In this document: piece after piece, positions 1-8,188 of the stretch
Numbering within the stretch: position 1 is the first letter of the stretch
Layout of the letters: every line of letters begins with the position of its first letter
Source: Chitinophaga niabensis
Lineage (GTDB): Bacteria > Bacteroidota > Bacteroidia > Chitinophagales > Chitinophagaceae
Length of the DNA: 64,000 bases
Direction: 5' to 3'
Assembly: GCF_039545795.1 (NCBI RefSeq)
Contig: NZ_CP154260.1
Span: 4,283,001-4,347,000 of the forward strand
Translations under genes and position numbers: made by a program
Notes under the pieces: model-generated
Told to the model about the DNA's origin: nothing
Database searches by the model: none
The model's input: the letters and a program-made list of their open reading frames with translations, nothing else

Positions 1-1
1 C

Positions 2-574
2 GGCTCTGTGGAATTTAACGGAAAAGGTACTATCCTCACCTCTACCTGCTGCCTCCTGAATGAGAACCGTAACCCGCATCTGAACCGGGACCAGGTGGAA
101 GAATACCTCCACCAGTATTATGGGGCAGAGCAGGTGTTATGGGTAGAAGACGGGATTGTGGGAGATGATACAGACGGGCATATTGATGACACCATCCGTT
201 TTGTGAACGAAGATACGGTGCTGACGGTAGTAGAAACGGATAAACAGGACGAGAATTACGAACTGCTGCAACAGAACCTGCACCAGCTGAAGCAAATGCG
301 CCTCCTCAACGGTAAACAACTGAATATCATTGAGCTGCCTATGCCCGATGCCGTTATTTACGACGAGCAGCGTTTACCTGCCTCTTATGCGAATTTCTAT
401 ATCAGCAATAAATATGTGATTGTGCCTACTTTCCAATGCAAAAAGGACGATGCCGCACTGCAGATCATTTCCGGTTGTTTTAAAGACCGGGAGGTGATCG
501 GTATCGACTCTACGGAGATCATCTGGGGATTGGGGAGTTTTCACTGCCTGAGCCAGCAGGAACCAGCCGTATAG
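2..574 (+). CDS. aguA: Agmatine deiminase, 3' part only
   Basis: This enzyme converts agmatine to N-carbamoylputrescine and ammonia in the arginine-to-putrescine route. The reading frame is open from base 2, so the N-terminal half lies outside the window; about 190 residues of a family that is usually near 350 are present. Visible family signatures are GDDTDGHIDD, which carries the catalytic His, and GLGSFHCLSQQEP close to the C-terminus, which carries the nucleophilic Cys of the guanidine-modifying fold. The GTG at base 8 is an internal codon, not a start. The usual partner, N-carbamoylputrescine amidase, is not downstream and would have to be upstream, outside the window. A strong hairpin terminator follows the stop codon. 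Confidence 0.93.
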   Translation, partial: GSVEFNGKGTILTSTCCLLNENRNPHLNRDQVEEYLHQYYGAEQVLWVEDGIVGDDTDGHIDDTIRFVNEDTVLTVVETDKQDENYELLQQNLHQLKQMRLLNGKQLNIIELPMPDAVIYDEQRLPASYANFYISNKYVIVPTFQCKKDDAALQIISGCFKDREVIGIDSTEIIWGLGSFHCLSQQEPAV

Positions 575-580
575 CTTAAA

Positions 581-612
581 AAAAGGCTGCCTTTCACGAG
601 GCAGCCTTTTTT
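581..612 (+). terminator. Rho-independent terminator after aguA
   Basis: An 11-bp perfect stem (581-591 with 600-610) with an 8-nt loop, running into a T tract, begins 7 bases after the aguA stop. The flanking A run means it could also work in reverse. Confidence 0.85.
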
Positions 613-630
613 ATGTTAAATAGGTTTTAC

Positions 631-729
631 AAACCCGCTATGGTAGCTTCATCCTTGCTTTATCCTTGCTTCATGTTGCAGTCCGGGGCGGGTTTAAGCT
701 ACTTTGAAGCTAGGATGAAGCAAGGATTA
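631..729. repeat. 99-bp dispersed repeat, copy 1
   Basis: The same 99-bp sequence recurs at 41785-41883 in the same orientation with 6 mismatches (about 94% identity). It holds a 13-bp perfect inverted repeat (662-674 ATCCTTGCTTCAT with 715-727) and two imperfect tandem copies of an 11-mer, CATCCTTGCTT. Both copies start just after a rho-independent terminator and lie in non-coding DNA. There is no ORF inside. It may be a REP/MITE-like element or a small structured RNA; neither can be decided from two copies. Confidence 0.85.
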
Positions 730-735
730 GCATTT

Positions 736-752
736 TTGGCACGACCATTGTT
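736..752 (+). promoter_or_regulatory. Sigma-54 (-24/-12) promoter
   Basis: TTGGCACGACCATTGTT matches the RpoN consensus YTGGCACGrNNNTTGCW at all fixed positions except the C of the -12 GC (here T). The predicted transcript start is near 763, giving a leader of about 19 nt before the ATG at 782. It is the only promoter-like sequence seen before this gene. Confidence 0.7.
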
Positions 753-781
753 TTACTATACATGAACCAAATCAAAGAGTC

Positions 782-982
782 ATGAAGAAGATAATTATCG
801 CAGCTTCCCTTGTTGGAACAGCCGTAGCAGGTGCATTCTGGTTAATGAAGAATCGCAACCGTGCAGAGTCCGCACTCAATGATATTAAGGATGCGGCAAA
901 GAACGCATATCGTAAAATGGATAAGCGCGCAAGAAAGGCTGGCCAAAGAGCTAACCATATGGTGCAAGAGCAAATGGCTTAA
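782..982 (+). CDS. Small YtxH-like membrane protein
   Basis: A 66-residue protein with one N-terminal membrane segment (roughly residues 4-22, IIIAASLVGTAVAGAFWLM) followed by a highly charged tail rich in Lys, Arg and Ala that should form an amphipathic or coiled helix. This is the layout of the YtxH/general-stress small membrane proteins, although the length and lack of conserved catalytic residues make the family call weak. It stands alone between a dispersed repeat and a bidirectional terminator and has a near-perfect sigma-54 promoter, so it is probably induced under a specific stress or nutrient condition by an enhancer-binding activator. The start is supported by the purine-rich AAAGAGTC just before the ATG. 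Confidence 0.75.
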   Translation: MKKIIIAASLVGTAVAGAFWLMKNRNRAESALNDIKDAAKNAYRKMDKRARKAGQRANHMVQEQMA

Positions 983-1010
983 AATTTTTCGCATCAGTCA
1001 ACATATACTA

Positions 1011-1045
1011 AGAGGGTGTATCACATTTGATACACCCTCTTTCTT
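1011..1045. terminator. Bidirectional terminator between convergent genes
   Basis: A 13-bp perfect stem (1011-1023 with 1028-1040) with a 4-nt loop and a T-rich tail separates the small membrane protein gene from the convergent thioredoxin-like gene. Confidence 0.85.
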
Positions 1046-1048
1046 TTG

Positions 1049-2023
1049 CTATTGTAACAACGTTGCCAGTTTTTCTTCCAGCTCCTTCCCTCTCAGGTTG
1101 CGCGCTACGATCTTTCCGTCCGGGCCGATCAATACGTTGGAAGGGATAGCCCTTACACCATATAACTTCGCCGGTGCACTGTCCCAGAATTTGAGGTCTG
1201 ATACCTGCGTCCAGGTGAGCTTATCATCTGCGATCGCTTTCACCCATTGCTCCTTCTGTTTGTCCAGCGACACGGCAAAAATATCAAAACCTTTTCCTTT
1301 GTACTTTTCGTATACTCTTACCAGGTTGGGGTTCTCCCTTCTGCAAGGGCCACACCATCCTGCCCAGAAATCCAGCAGCAGGTATTTACCTGAATAGCCG
1401 GAAAACTTCACAGGTTTGCCATCTGTATCTGCCAATGTAAATTCAGGCGCTACCTCACCGATGCCTACTTTACGCAAAGTGGGGGAAAGTTCCCTCAGCA
1501 CGTTCACATATTGTGTCTTTTGCAGGGAGGGGCTTAACAGCTTTACATTATTATCAATCTCATCCGGTGTTAAACGGTAAGAGTAATCGCGGTATAATAC
1601 ATAAGCTGCTACAATGGAAGATGGATTCGCCTTAATGAATTCATCCACCTTCACATTCCGGCTGTTCCTGTAGGTAGTGAACAGGTCCTGCGCATCAGAG
1701 CCTTTTACCACAGATCTGCTGTAGTAGGCAGCTGAATCCAGCTCCACTTCTATCTTCTTATCTTCTAAAAAGATGAATAAAGGACTGGCTGAAGGGTTCA
1801 GCGTAATGCCATACAGTTCAGGCAGTCTGGGTTTCTTGGTAAAATAAAATTTACCATCCGTGATGTTACTGGAATCTATGGTAAAGAACATTTTATTCGC
1901 AAAGCGTTGCAGATAAACCTTTCCTGTACTCACACCCTTTACAGTGCCCGTGACGGCAAAGTTCTGCGCGTTAGCAGATAAAGTGCCGGAGAGCAATACG
2001 ATGCTTAAAAGAGAACGTATCAT
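1049..2023 (-). CDS. TlpA-family thioredoxin with DUF4369 N-terminus
   Basis: A 324-residue exported protein. Residues 1-19 form a signal peptide ending in NAQ. Residues about 20-130 resemble the beta-rich DUF4369 domain common in Bacteroidota. Residues about 190-324 form an AhpC/TlpA thioredoxin fold with WAGWCGPCRREN, so the CGPC active site is near residue 224, and a cis-Pro segment AIPSN. The likely role is thiol-disulfide exchange in the periplasm or at the outer membrane. It is the last gene of the SusC-SusD unit: its ATG overlaps the SusD stop by 4 bases, which suggests translational coupling. Such thioredoxins often accompany SusCD pairs, but the substrate cannot be read from sequence. 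Confidence 0.85.
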   Translation of the reverse strand: MIRSLLSIVLLSGTLSANAQNFAVTGTVKGVSTGKVYLQRFANKMFFTIDSSNITDGKFYFTKKPRLPELYGITLNPSASPLFIFLEDKKIEVELDSAAYYSRSVVKGSDAQDLFTTYRNSRNVKVDEFIKANPSSIVAAYVLYRDYSYRLTPDEIDNNVKLLSPSLQKTQYVNVLRELSPTLRKVGIGEVAPEFTLADTDGKPVKFSGYSGKYLLLDFWAGWCGPCRRENPNLVRVYEKYKGKGFDIFAVSLDKQKEQWVKAIADDKLTWTQVSDLKFWDSAPAKLYGVRAIPSNVLIGPDGKIVARNLRGKELEEKLATLLQ

Positions 2024-3501
2024 AGATTTGGATTGGAGTTTATTTCATTAATGGGAATGGAGAAGAGATAATACTGACTGTTCGGAACAAAGTCTGTTTT
2101 ATCCGGGAACTTCAGCTGATGATGCCCTTTTAAAGGAACATCCCTGAATGAACCGTCTGCCCTTGGTACTTTGAGTATTTCCGCAGAAGGCGTACGCACC
2201 AGTGTACGCTGTAAACGCAGGATATCAGGCAATGCAAATCCCTCACCCCATAATTCCCTTCTTCTTTCTTTTAATATCTCTTCTATTAATTGCGGTTGTG
2301 TGAGTGAGCCATTCAACAGCCCGGGCAAACTTCTTTTCACCCTTAATTCATTCAGTGCATCAAAGGCACCACCGATGTCGTTGAGCCTGGCTTTGCTTTC
2401 CGCTTCTATCAATACCATTTCAGCGGAGCGCATTAATACAATGTGCCCGGACTGATCTGTTTTATTCACGAACTTGGTATACTTCAGCCATCCTAACAAG
2501 GGGTCTGTAGTATCCGCTACCGGTTTGAACAATGTTTTGCGGATATCGCCATCTGTGAAGAGTGCCCTGAAATGAGGATCTGCCATTACACTTCTGTAAC
2601 CAGTTGGCGGTGTTACATCAATATAACCGAAATAAGAAGCGCCACCCAGGTTCTGATCGGTAGCCTGCGGATGGCCCCAGATCCATTCTACATTACTTAC
2701 ATCGCTGAACCCTTTGAGGTATTCTATCGGCTCCATGAGCGGGAATCCTGTTCTGGCCTGTTTGGCGCGTACAGCAGCAGAATCCCAGTTCTCCTGTGTG
2801 AGGAAAGCACGTGCCAGCAAACCTCTTACCACCTGTTGATTGGGACGGTTCTTTACCGTGCGGTTGAAGCCCTGTAACAATCCGTCTGCTTCTCTCAGGT
2901 CTGCGATCACCTGGTCATAAATAGCCCCTACCGTAGCTCTTGGCTGTGGTTTGGAATCAGGATTGGTAGGTGTGGTATATAAAGGCACACCTTTCGCATT
3001 TTTGTCTTTCGCATAAGTGAACTGGTATTGACGCACCAGGTTCAGGTAAGTGAAAGCACGCAGCGCAAGTGCCTGGCCTTTGAGGAATTTCTTCTCACTG
3101 TCTGTACCGGAAGCAGCATCCACATTTGCAATGATGTTATTACAGTTGTCGATCACTTTATACTGGAAGGTCCAGAAAAAAAGTGCGCGGCGGGTAGTGT
3201 TATCAGAAGGGTCCAGGAAACCGTAGGTGGCCAGGAAACCATAAACACCATCACGCAATACAGCATCGCCGCCCATTGCTTCCTGTGAAAGGATGATAGC
3301 GGAATAACCAGGGTTATCCTGAGAGGTGGAACTCTCCATGATGTAACGGATGGTACCGTTCACCAATGCATCAATATTCTTGGTAGATGCATACAACTCT
3401 TTACCGGTTAAACTGCCGGAAGGAGAAGTTTCGAAGAATGATTTACCACAAGCGGCCAGCAATATCACAGTTCCTGTTAGTAATATATAAACTCTTTTCA
3501 T
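2020..3501 (-). CDS. SusD/RagB-family lipoprotein (first pair)
   Basis: A 493-residue outer-membrane lipoprotein. The signal peptide ends in a lipobox, LLAAC, with the lipidated Cys at position 18. The SusD-like N-terminal region and TPR-type helices (KGQALALRAFTYLNLVRQYQ; ILKERRRELWGEGFALPDILR) match the family in order and length. SusD proteins sit as a lid on the TonB-dependent SusC channel and capture the ligand. The gene lies 11 bases downstream of SusC and overlaps the thioredoxin gene. No glycan-degrading enzyme is linked, so the ligand could be a glycan or a peptide. Confidence 0.92.
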   Translation of the reverse strand: MKRVYILLTGTVILLAACGKSFFETSPSGSLTGKELYASTKNIDALVNGTIRYIMESSTSQDNPGYSAIILSQEAMGGDAVLRDGVYGFLATYGFLDPSDNTTRRALFFWTFQYKVIDNCNNIIANVDAASGTDSEKKFLKGQALALRAFTYLNLVRQYQFTYAKDKNAKGVPLYTTPTNPDSKPQPRATVGAIYDQVIADLREADGLLQGFNRTVKNRPNQQVVRGLLARAFLTQENWDSAAVRAKQARTGFPLMEPIEYLKGFSDVSNVEWIWGHPQATDQNLGGASYFGYIDVTPPTGYRSVMADPHFRALFTDGDIRKTLFKPVADTTDPLLGWLKYTKFVNKTDQSGHIVLMRSAEMVLIEAESKARLNDIGGAFDALNELRVKRSLPGLLNGSLTQPQLIEEILKERRRELWGEGFALPDILRLQRTLVRTPSAEILKVPRADGSFRDVPLKGHHQLKFPDKTDFVPNSQYYLFSIPINEINSNPNL

Positions 3502-3512
3502 CGTACTGTCTT

Positions 3513-6500
3513 TTAGAATGAAACATCAAAACCGAAGGAGAAAGTTTTCTGTGCAGGGTAGCGGTAGAAGGTTACACCATCCAGCGCCTGCTCAGGATCC
3601 AGCCCTTTGTGTTTATAAAAAGTAAGGAGGTTCTCTCCGCGTGTATATACCCTGATCTGTTGCAAACGCAAGCGGGAAGTCCAGTTAGCCGGTAAAGCGT
3701 AACTCAGCCCAACGTTACGGAGCCTGGCGTAGGTAGCGTCATACAGGAAACGGGTGGAAGCACTGTTCCAGTTAGTAGCGTCTGTAGTGAGGCGGGGAAC
3801 ATTGGTGTTCTTATTGTCCGGCGTCCAGCGGTTCAGTATTTCTTTACTCCAGGTACGGCCTGTGTTGTTACCACTGTGGGATAACATTACCTGGTCGTAA
3901 TCCAGTATTTTACCACCAATGCTGAAGGCCAGCAGGGCACTCAGTTCAATGCCTTTATAGTTCAGCACTGTGTTCACACCACCGGTGAGGTCAGGTAAGG
4001 AAGTACCAACAATATATTGGTCTGCCTGTGCATACACACTCGTGGTAGTGCGGCCGGTGATCTTTCTTTCTCCGTTAGGTAATGTTTCGTAAGTGTTCTT
4101 ATACCATAAAGGCAAACCTGTTACGGGATCAACACCCGCCCATTCGCGGATAAAGAAGTCGTACACAGAACCACCTACGGTGAGTTTTTTGGTGGGGCCT
4201 ATCACGGAAGTATTAGCCGGTACAATTTCTTTTGCCGGCAGGGAAGTGATCTCATTGTTGAAATGGCTGAGGTTCACACCTACATCCCATTTGAAATCCT
4301 TCGTTAACACAGGCGTGGTTTGCAATTGCAGCTCCCATCCTTTATTGGTAAGTGAACCGATGTTATCGTCAATGGCCGGGAAACCCAGGGATGGTGCAAG
4401 CGGCCTTTGATATAACAGGTCCTTTGAACTACGGTCAAAATATTCGGCAGAGAGGATGATCCTGTTCTTCAGGAATGCCACATCCACGCCGGCATTAAAG
4501 TTCAGGTTGGTTTCCCATTTAAGGCCTGGTGTTGGAAGGCGGGAAGTGATCACACCGGCTTCACCCAAACTGTTATAAATGGAATACAGATCCTGGTACT
4601 GGTAATAACCACCTAAGTTATCATTACCCTGCGCACCATAGCTGGCGCGGAGTTTCAGTATATCCAGCCAGGAAGGTGCATGGAAGAAATCTTCTTTTGT
4701 TACATTCCAGGATGCCCCCACAGACCAGAAGTTACCCCAGCGGGAATCCGGGTGGAAACGGGAAGAACCGTCTCTGCGGAAACTACCGGAGAGGAAATAT
4801 TTATCTGCAAAATCATAATCTACTTTGGCGAGGTAACTGGCCAGTTTGTAATTATCAGAGCTGCCGCTGAAACCCGTCAGCAGAGAAGCTGCGTTTGGTT
4901 CATCCTTACCCAGGAAGCCGAAATTACTTTTGCTGCCCGAGAGGGAAGAAGTATTCAGGATGTATACCTCCTGTCCTGCCAGCACATTAAAATGATGCTG
5001 TTGGAAAGCAAAGGTATAATCCAGGATATTATTCACCGTATAAGCGAGGAAGCGGGTTTCCCCTTTGCTAACAGAACCGCGGGTACTTACACCACCACCG
5101 AACAAGGGATTGGTGTAGTTATGCGTGAGCGTATTGTTATAATCAGCATTGATGCTGCTCTTCAGTTTTAAATTCTCCAGGATATTGATCTGGATGTAAC
5201 CACGGAAAGTGAGGTTATCCAAACGGCTGAGGTATTTGTTCAGCACGGAAGAACCGAGCAGGTTATTACCGGTAGCTGCAGCGCTGGGGCGGTAGTTACC
5301 GAAATCATATACCTTATTGCCATTCTGGTCCAGTTTCAGGGAACCATCAGGATTCCTTTCGTAGATAGGATAAATATTCGCTACGATCCTGCCGAAGTTG
5401 GCCAGGTTACCCTGGTCGCTATCACTTTGTGGTGGCGCATCCTGTTTGGCAGAGCTGAGTGCTACATTCACGCCGGTCTCAAACCACCTGTTCACTTTAG
5501 TCGTGTAATTCACACGGCCATTGTAACGTGTATAACCTGACCCGATGATAAATCCATCATCATTCAGGTAACCTGCGGATACAAAATATTTACTTTGTTC
5601 ACTGCCACCGCTTACATTCAGATCTATCTGCTGGCGGATGCCGGTACGCTGGGTAGATTCACCCCAATCGTCTGTCCAGAATGGTTTTGCGCCGGCTACC
5701 AGTTTACCGTCTGTACCAACGGGGGTAGGGTATTGAGAGCCGAAGGGATTGATCTTTAAGCTGCTCACTACGTTATCCGTAGCATACTGTGCGGCTACTG
5801 CAGCCGTTCTGCCAAGGCCCAGTTGTTTATTACGCAAGGCTTCCCACTGCATTTCAAAATATTCTTTCGCATCCAGTTTTTCATAATCTTTCACTGCGCG
5901 GTTGGAATATCCTGTGCTGGCACTCAGTGTTACTACTGGTTTGGAATTGAGGCGGCCCTGTTTGGTAGCGATAATGATCACGCCATTTGCACCACGCGAA
6001 CCATACAAGGCACTGGCGGCTGCATCTTTCAATACACTGATAGACTGAATATCGGCCGGATTGATGGAGTTGATATTTCCGGAGAAAGGCACTCCGTCCA
6101 CCACATATAAAGGATCACTCGAAGCATTGATAGAACCAATCCCCCGGATGCGGATAGTGGCATTACTGCCGGGCTGCCCTGCTGAGGAAACAGATTGCAC
6201 ACCAGGCACTGTACCCTGCAAAGCCCTGCTGATACTGGATACCTGCTGGCGTTCCAGGTCTTTGGCACTCACGGTGGAAGCAGATCCTGTGTAAGATATT
6301 TTATTAGCGGTACCATATGCCACCACTAATACTTCGTTGAGTGTGGCTGCGCCGGAGAGTGTGATATTAACGGCAGTATCAGATACCGGGGCTTCCTGTG
6401 TCTGAAAACCGGTGTAGCTGAATATTAATACAGCGCCTTTACCGGGTACCTGTATGGAAAAACGGCCGGAAGCATCCGTTACGGTTCCGGTTTGTGTGCC

Positions 6501-6632
6501 TTTCAGGCGAACGCTGGCGCCGGGCAGTGCAACATTGTCGCCGGAACGGACAGTACCCTGTACACGTCTATCCTGCGCATGCGCCCATTGCAATGCAAAC
6601 AGCAATGTCATTAAGCATGTAAATGTTTTCAT
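3513..6632 (-). CDS. SusC/RagA-family TonB-dependent receptor (first pair)
   Basis: A 1039-residue outer-membrane transporter. In order: signal peptide (1-19, cut after AHA), a carboxypeptidase-like regulatory domain (about 23-100; VRLKGTQTGTVTDASGRFSI), a TonB-box-like stretch at NEVLVVAYGT, the plug domain (about 115-230, with the SusC signature SDPLYVVDGVPF and ALYGSRGANGVIIIATK), and a 22-strand barrel that ends in an aromatic residue (FGFDVSF). Energy comes from TonB-ExbBD. No anti-sigma factor, ECF sigma or HTCS gene is next to it, so its regulator is elsewhere. A long leader with a hairpin precedes it. Confidence 0.95.
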   Translation of the reverse strand: MKTFTCLMTLLFALQWAHAQDRRVQGTVRSGDNVALPGASVRLKGTQTGTVTDASGRFSIQVPGKGAVLIFSYTGFQTQEAPVSDTAVNITLSGAATLNEVLVVAYGTANKISYTGSASTVSAKDLERQQVSSISRALQGTVPGVQSVSSAGQPGSNATIRIRGIGSINASSDPLYVVDGVPFSGNINSINPADIQSISVLKDAAASALYGSRGANGVIIIATKQGRLNSKPVVTLSASTGYSNRAVKDYEKLDAKEYFEMQWEALRNKQLGLGRTAAVAAQYATDNVVSSLKINPFGSQYPTPVGTDGKLVAGAKPFWTDDWGESTQRTGIRQQIDLNVSGGSEQSKYFVSAGYLNDDGFIIGSGYTRYNGRVNYTTKVNRWFETGVNVALSSAKQDAPPQSDSDQGNLANFGRIVANIYPIYERNPDGSLKLDQNGNKVYDFGNYRPSAAATGNNLLGSSVLNKYLSRLDNLTFRGYIQINILENLKLKSSINADYNNTLTHNYTNPLFGGGVSTRGSVSKGETRFLAYTVNNILDYTFAFQQHHFNVLAGQEVYILNTSSLSGSKSNFGFLGKDEPNAASLLTGFSGSSDNYKLASYLAKVDYDFADKYFLSGSFRRDGSSRFHPDSRWGNFWSVGASWNVTKEDFFHAPSWLDILKLRASYGAQGNDNLGGYYQYQDLYSIYNSLGEAGVITSRLPTPGLKWETNLNFNAGVDVAFLKNRIILSAEYFDRSSKDLLYQRPLAPSLGFPAIDDNIGSLTNKGWELQLQTTPVLTKDFKWDVGVNLSHFNNEITSLPAKEIVPANTSVIGPTKKLTVGGSVYDFFIREWAGVDPVTGLPLWYKNTYETLPNGERKITGRTTTSVYAQADQYIVGTSLPDLTGGVNTVLNYKGIELSALLAFSIGGKILDYDQVMLSHSGNNTGRTWSKEILNRWTPDNKNTNVPRLTTDATNWNSASTRFLYDATYARLRNVGLSYALPANWTSRLRLQQIRVYTRGENLLTFYKHKGLDPEQALDGVTFYRYPAQKTFSFGFDVSF

Positions 6633-6795
6633 TTCAGTTCTTTTTAGGCAATAGATTTCCTGGCGGTTTTTACTGACCGCGAATTTTTCCTGTATGTATT
6701 ATGAAGAAAGAAGAGGAAGAGTGGTTGGCTCATTCCTGGTACAGCATAGTTGATGCACATCCCCCTATGCCGGGGAATGCACCTTGTTTACGATG

Positions 6796-6826
6796 CAAAT
6801 GTATAGACGTTTAACAATATAACCAA
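6796..6826 (-). promoter_or_regulatory. Likely promoter of the first SusC operon, long leader
   Basis: On the minus strand a TTG (6826-6824), a 20-bp spacer and TACATTTG (6803-6796) fit the Bacteroidota -33/-7 promoter pattern. The implied leader is about 150 nt and contains a GC-rich hairpin (6754-6781, TGCA and CCCC/GGGG arms). The rest of the 6633-6980 gap shows nothing else I can name. Confidence 0.5.
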
Positions 6827-6979
6827 GTTAGTCTATGAATTTTGTAGACTTAATGTTTTAATTGCATTTAAAAGTGATAAACGGACTTTATCCCATGCCG
6901 CAATCGTTAACTTAATGTTAAAAAACACCTGATTCGTTCTTCAGCAAGAACTTTAGCAGCTTTTACATTGACATAAATC

Positions 6980-7011
6980 ATTGGTCAATTAAAAATAGGG
7001 TTATACTTTTG
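6980..7011 (+). promoter_or_regulatory. Promoter abutting the desaturase start codon
   Basis: ATTG (6980-6983), a 20-bp spacer and TACTTTTG (7004-7011) match the Bacteroidota -33/-7 elements. Only 4 bases separate the -7 element from the ATG at 7016, so the transcript would begin at or next to the start codon (leaderless), or translation begins further in. Confidence 0.55.
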
Positions 7012-7015
7012 GGTT

Positions 7016-7885
7016 ATGACTACTAACCTGGCAAAAAGAGCAAGAATAAACTGGCTGCACGAAATGGATTTCATTGGTATTCACCTGGTTCCCCTGCTGG
7101 CCATTTTTACGCATGTAACGGCATTCGACTGGATCCTGTGTGCGGTACTGTATGTGGTACGCATGTTTTTTGTAACAGGTGGTTATCACCGGTATTTTTC
7201 TCACCGATCGTATAAAACTTCACGGTTCTTCCAGTTCATCCTGGCATTTGGCGCACAATCGAGTTTCCAGAAGGGTGCTATCTGGTGGGCTGCCAATCAC
7301 CGCATTCACCATAAACACAGTGATACACCGGAAGATCCGCATTCTGCTAAAATATATGGATTCTGGTATGCGCACATCGGCTGGATCATGGGTCCTGAGC
7401 ATAAGCCTACCCGTTTCGACCTGATCAAGGATGTAAAAGAAAAAGAACTCTTCTGGCTGAATAAATACCATTGGGTGCCGCCGGTGATCCTGGCTGCGGT
7501 GGTGTATTTTGTTGGTAATAAAGTAAATGGCGCAGGTTGGTTCGACTGGCAGGCGGGTCTCTCTACTTTGTTCATCGGTTTCTTCCTGAGCACCATTTTA
7601 TTATTCCATGGTACTTTCACCATCAACTCCCTGATGCACAAGATCGGTAAGCCGCGTTACAAAACAGGCGATGAATCTAAAAACAACCTGATCCTGGCGC
7701 TGGTAACACTTGGTGAAGGATGGCATAATAATCACCACTATTATCAGAGCGCAACGCGGCAGGGTTTCTATTGGTGGGAAATAGACATTACTTATTATGT
7801 GCTCCGCATGCTGGGTTTATTTGGCATTGTCTGGGATATCCGGGGTGTTCCACAGAAAGTAAAAGACAATAATAAAGTAGCATAG
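7016..7885 (+). CDS. Acyl-CoA/acyl-lipid delta-9-type fatty acid desaturase
   Basis: A 289-residue integral membrane di-iron desaturase that introduces a double bond into a saturated acyl chain, so it probably adjusts membrane fluidity. All three histidine boxes are present: HRYFSH (58-63), HRIHH (95-99) and HNNHH (about 237-241). Hydrophobic segments around residues 20-55, 75-90 and 155-200 supply the membrane helices. The overall plan is that of stearoyl-CoA desaturase-like enzymes. The first ATG at 7016 keeps a basic N-terminus, and an internal Met at residue 17 is an alternative start. The gene is monocistronic. A nearby ferredoxin or reductase partner was not seen. Confidence 0.93.
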   Translation: MTTNLAKRARINWLHEMDFIGIHLVPLLAIFTHVTAFDWILCAVLYVVRMFFVTGGYHRYFSHRSYKTSRFFQFILAFGAQSSFQKGAIWWAANHRIHHKHSDTPEDPHSAKIYGFWYAHIGWIMGPEHKPTRFDLIKDVKEKELFWLNKYHWVPPVILAAVVYFVGNKVNGAGWFDWQAGLSTLFIGFFLSTILLFHGTFTINSLMHKIGKPRYKTGDESKNNLILALVTLGEGWHNNHHYYQSATRQGFYWWEIDITYYVLRMLGLFGIVWDIRGVPQKVKDNNKVA

Positions 7886-7918
7886 GATTTTCTGCCTTCA
7901 TGGGAAATAATTTATCCC

Positions 7919-8128
7919 TTGCAGTTTTCTGAAGATCAAATATTAACGCTCGCTCCTGATGACTCATCCCGCAAAGCCCTCCACTTTCTGCTGCAGGTAT
8001 CTTCACTTCAGATAACCAAGGGAGTCTTCAAACAGGTGAATGATGAGGTGGGCGCTTTCCCGGGCACTGCCCAAACAGGCACCCGCCCTCGAAAAATCAA
8101 CAGGACTGCGGGAATTGAAGGCCTTTAA
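7919..8128 (+). pseudogene. Probable remnant of a SWIM zinc-finger gene (N-terminal part)
   Basis: The first 20 or so residues, QFSEDQILTLAPDDSSRKA, closely resemble the start of Bacteroidota SWIM zinc-finger proteins, as I recall the family (E-Q-x-L-x-LAPD-x-x-S-x-KA). After that the similarity fades and the frame stops at residue 69 without reaching any CxC..CxH zinc site. The only start in frame is TTG where homologues would have ATG. I read it as a decayed fragment that fills most of the gap between the desaturase and the transpeptidase; a short real gene is not excluded. Confidence 0.4.
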
Positions 8129-8188
8129 AATTTACTGATAATCGGCTGGTATTTTCTTAATTTAGTACCAATCATTATCTAAATTGAC

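Noticed and set aside
861..1397. Plus-strand open frame overlapping the small membrane protein and the thioredoxin gene
   Set aside because: It crosses a strong bidirectional terminator and is rich in Ser and Cys as typical for an antisense shadow.
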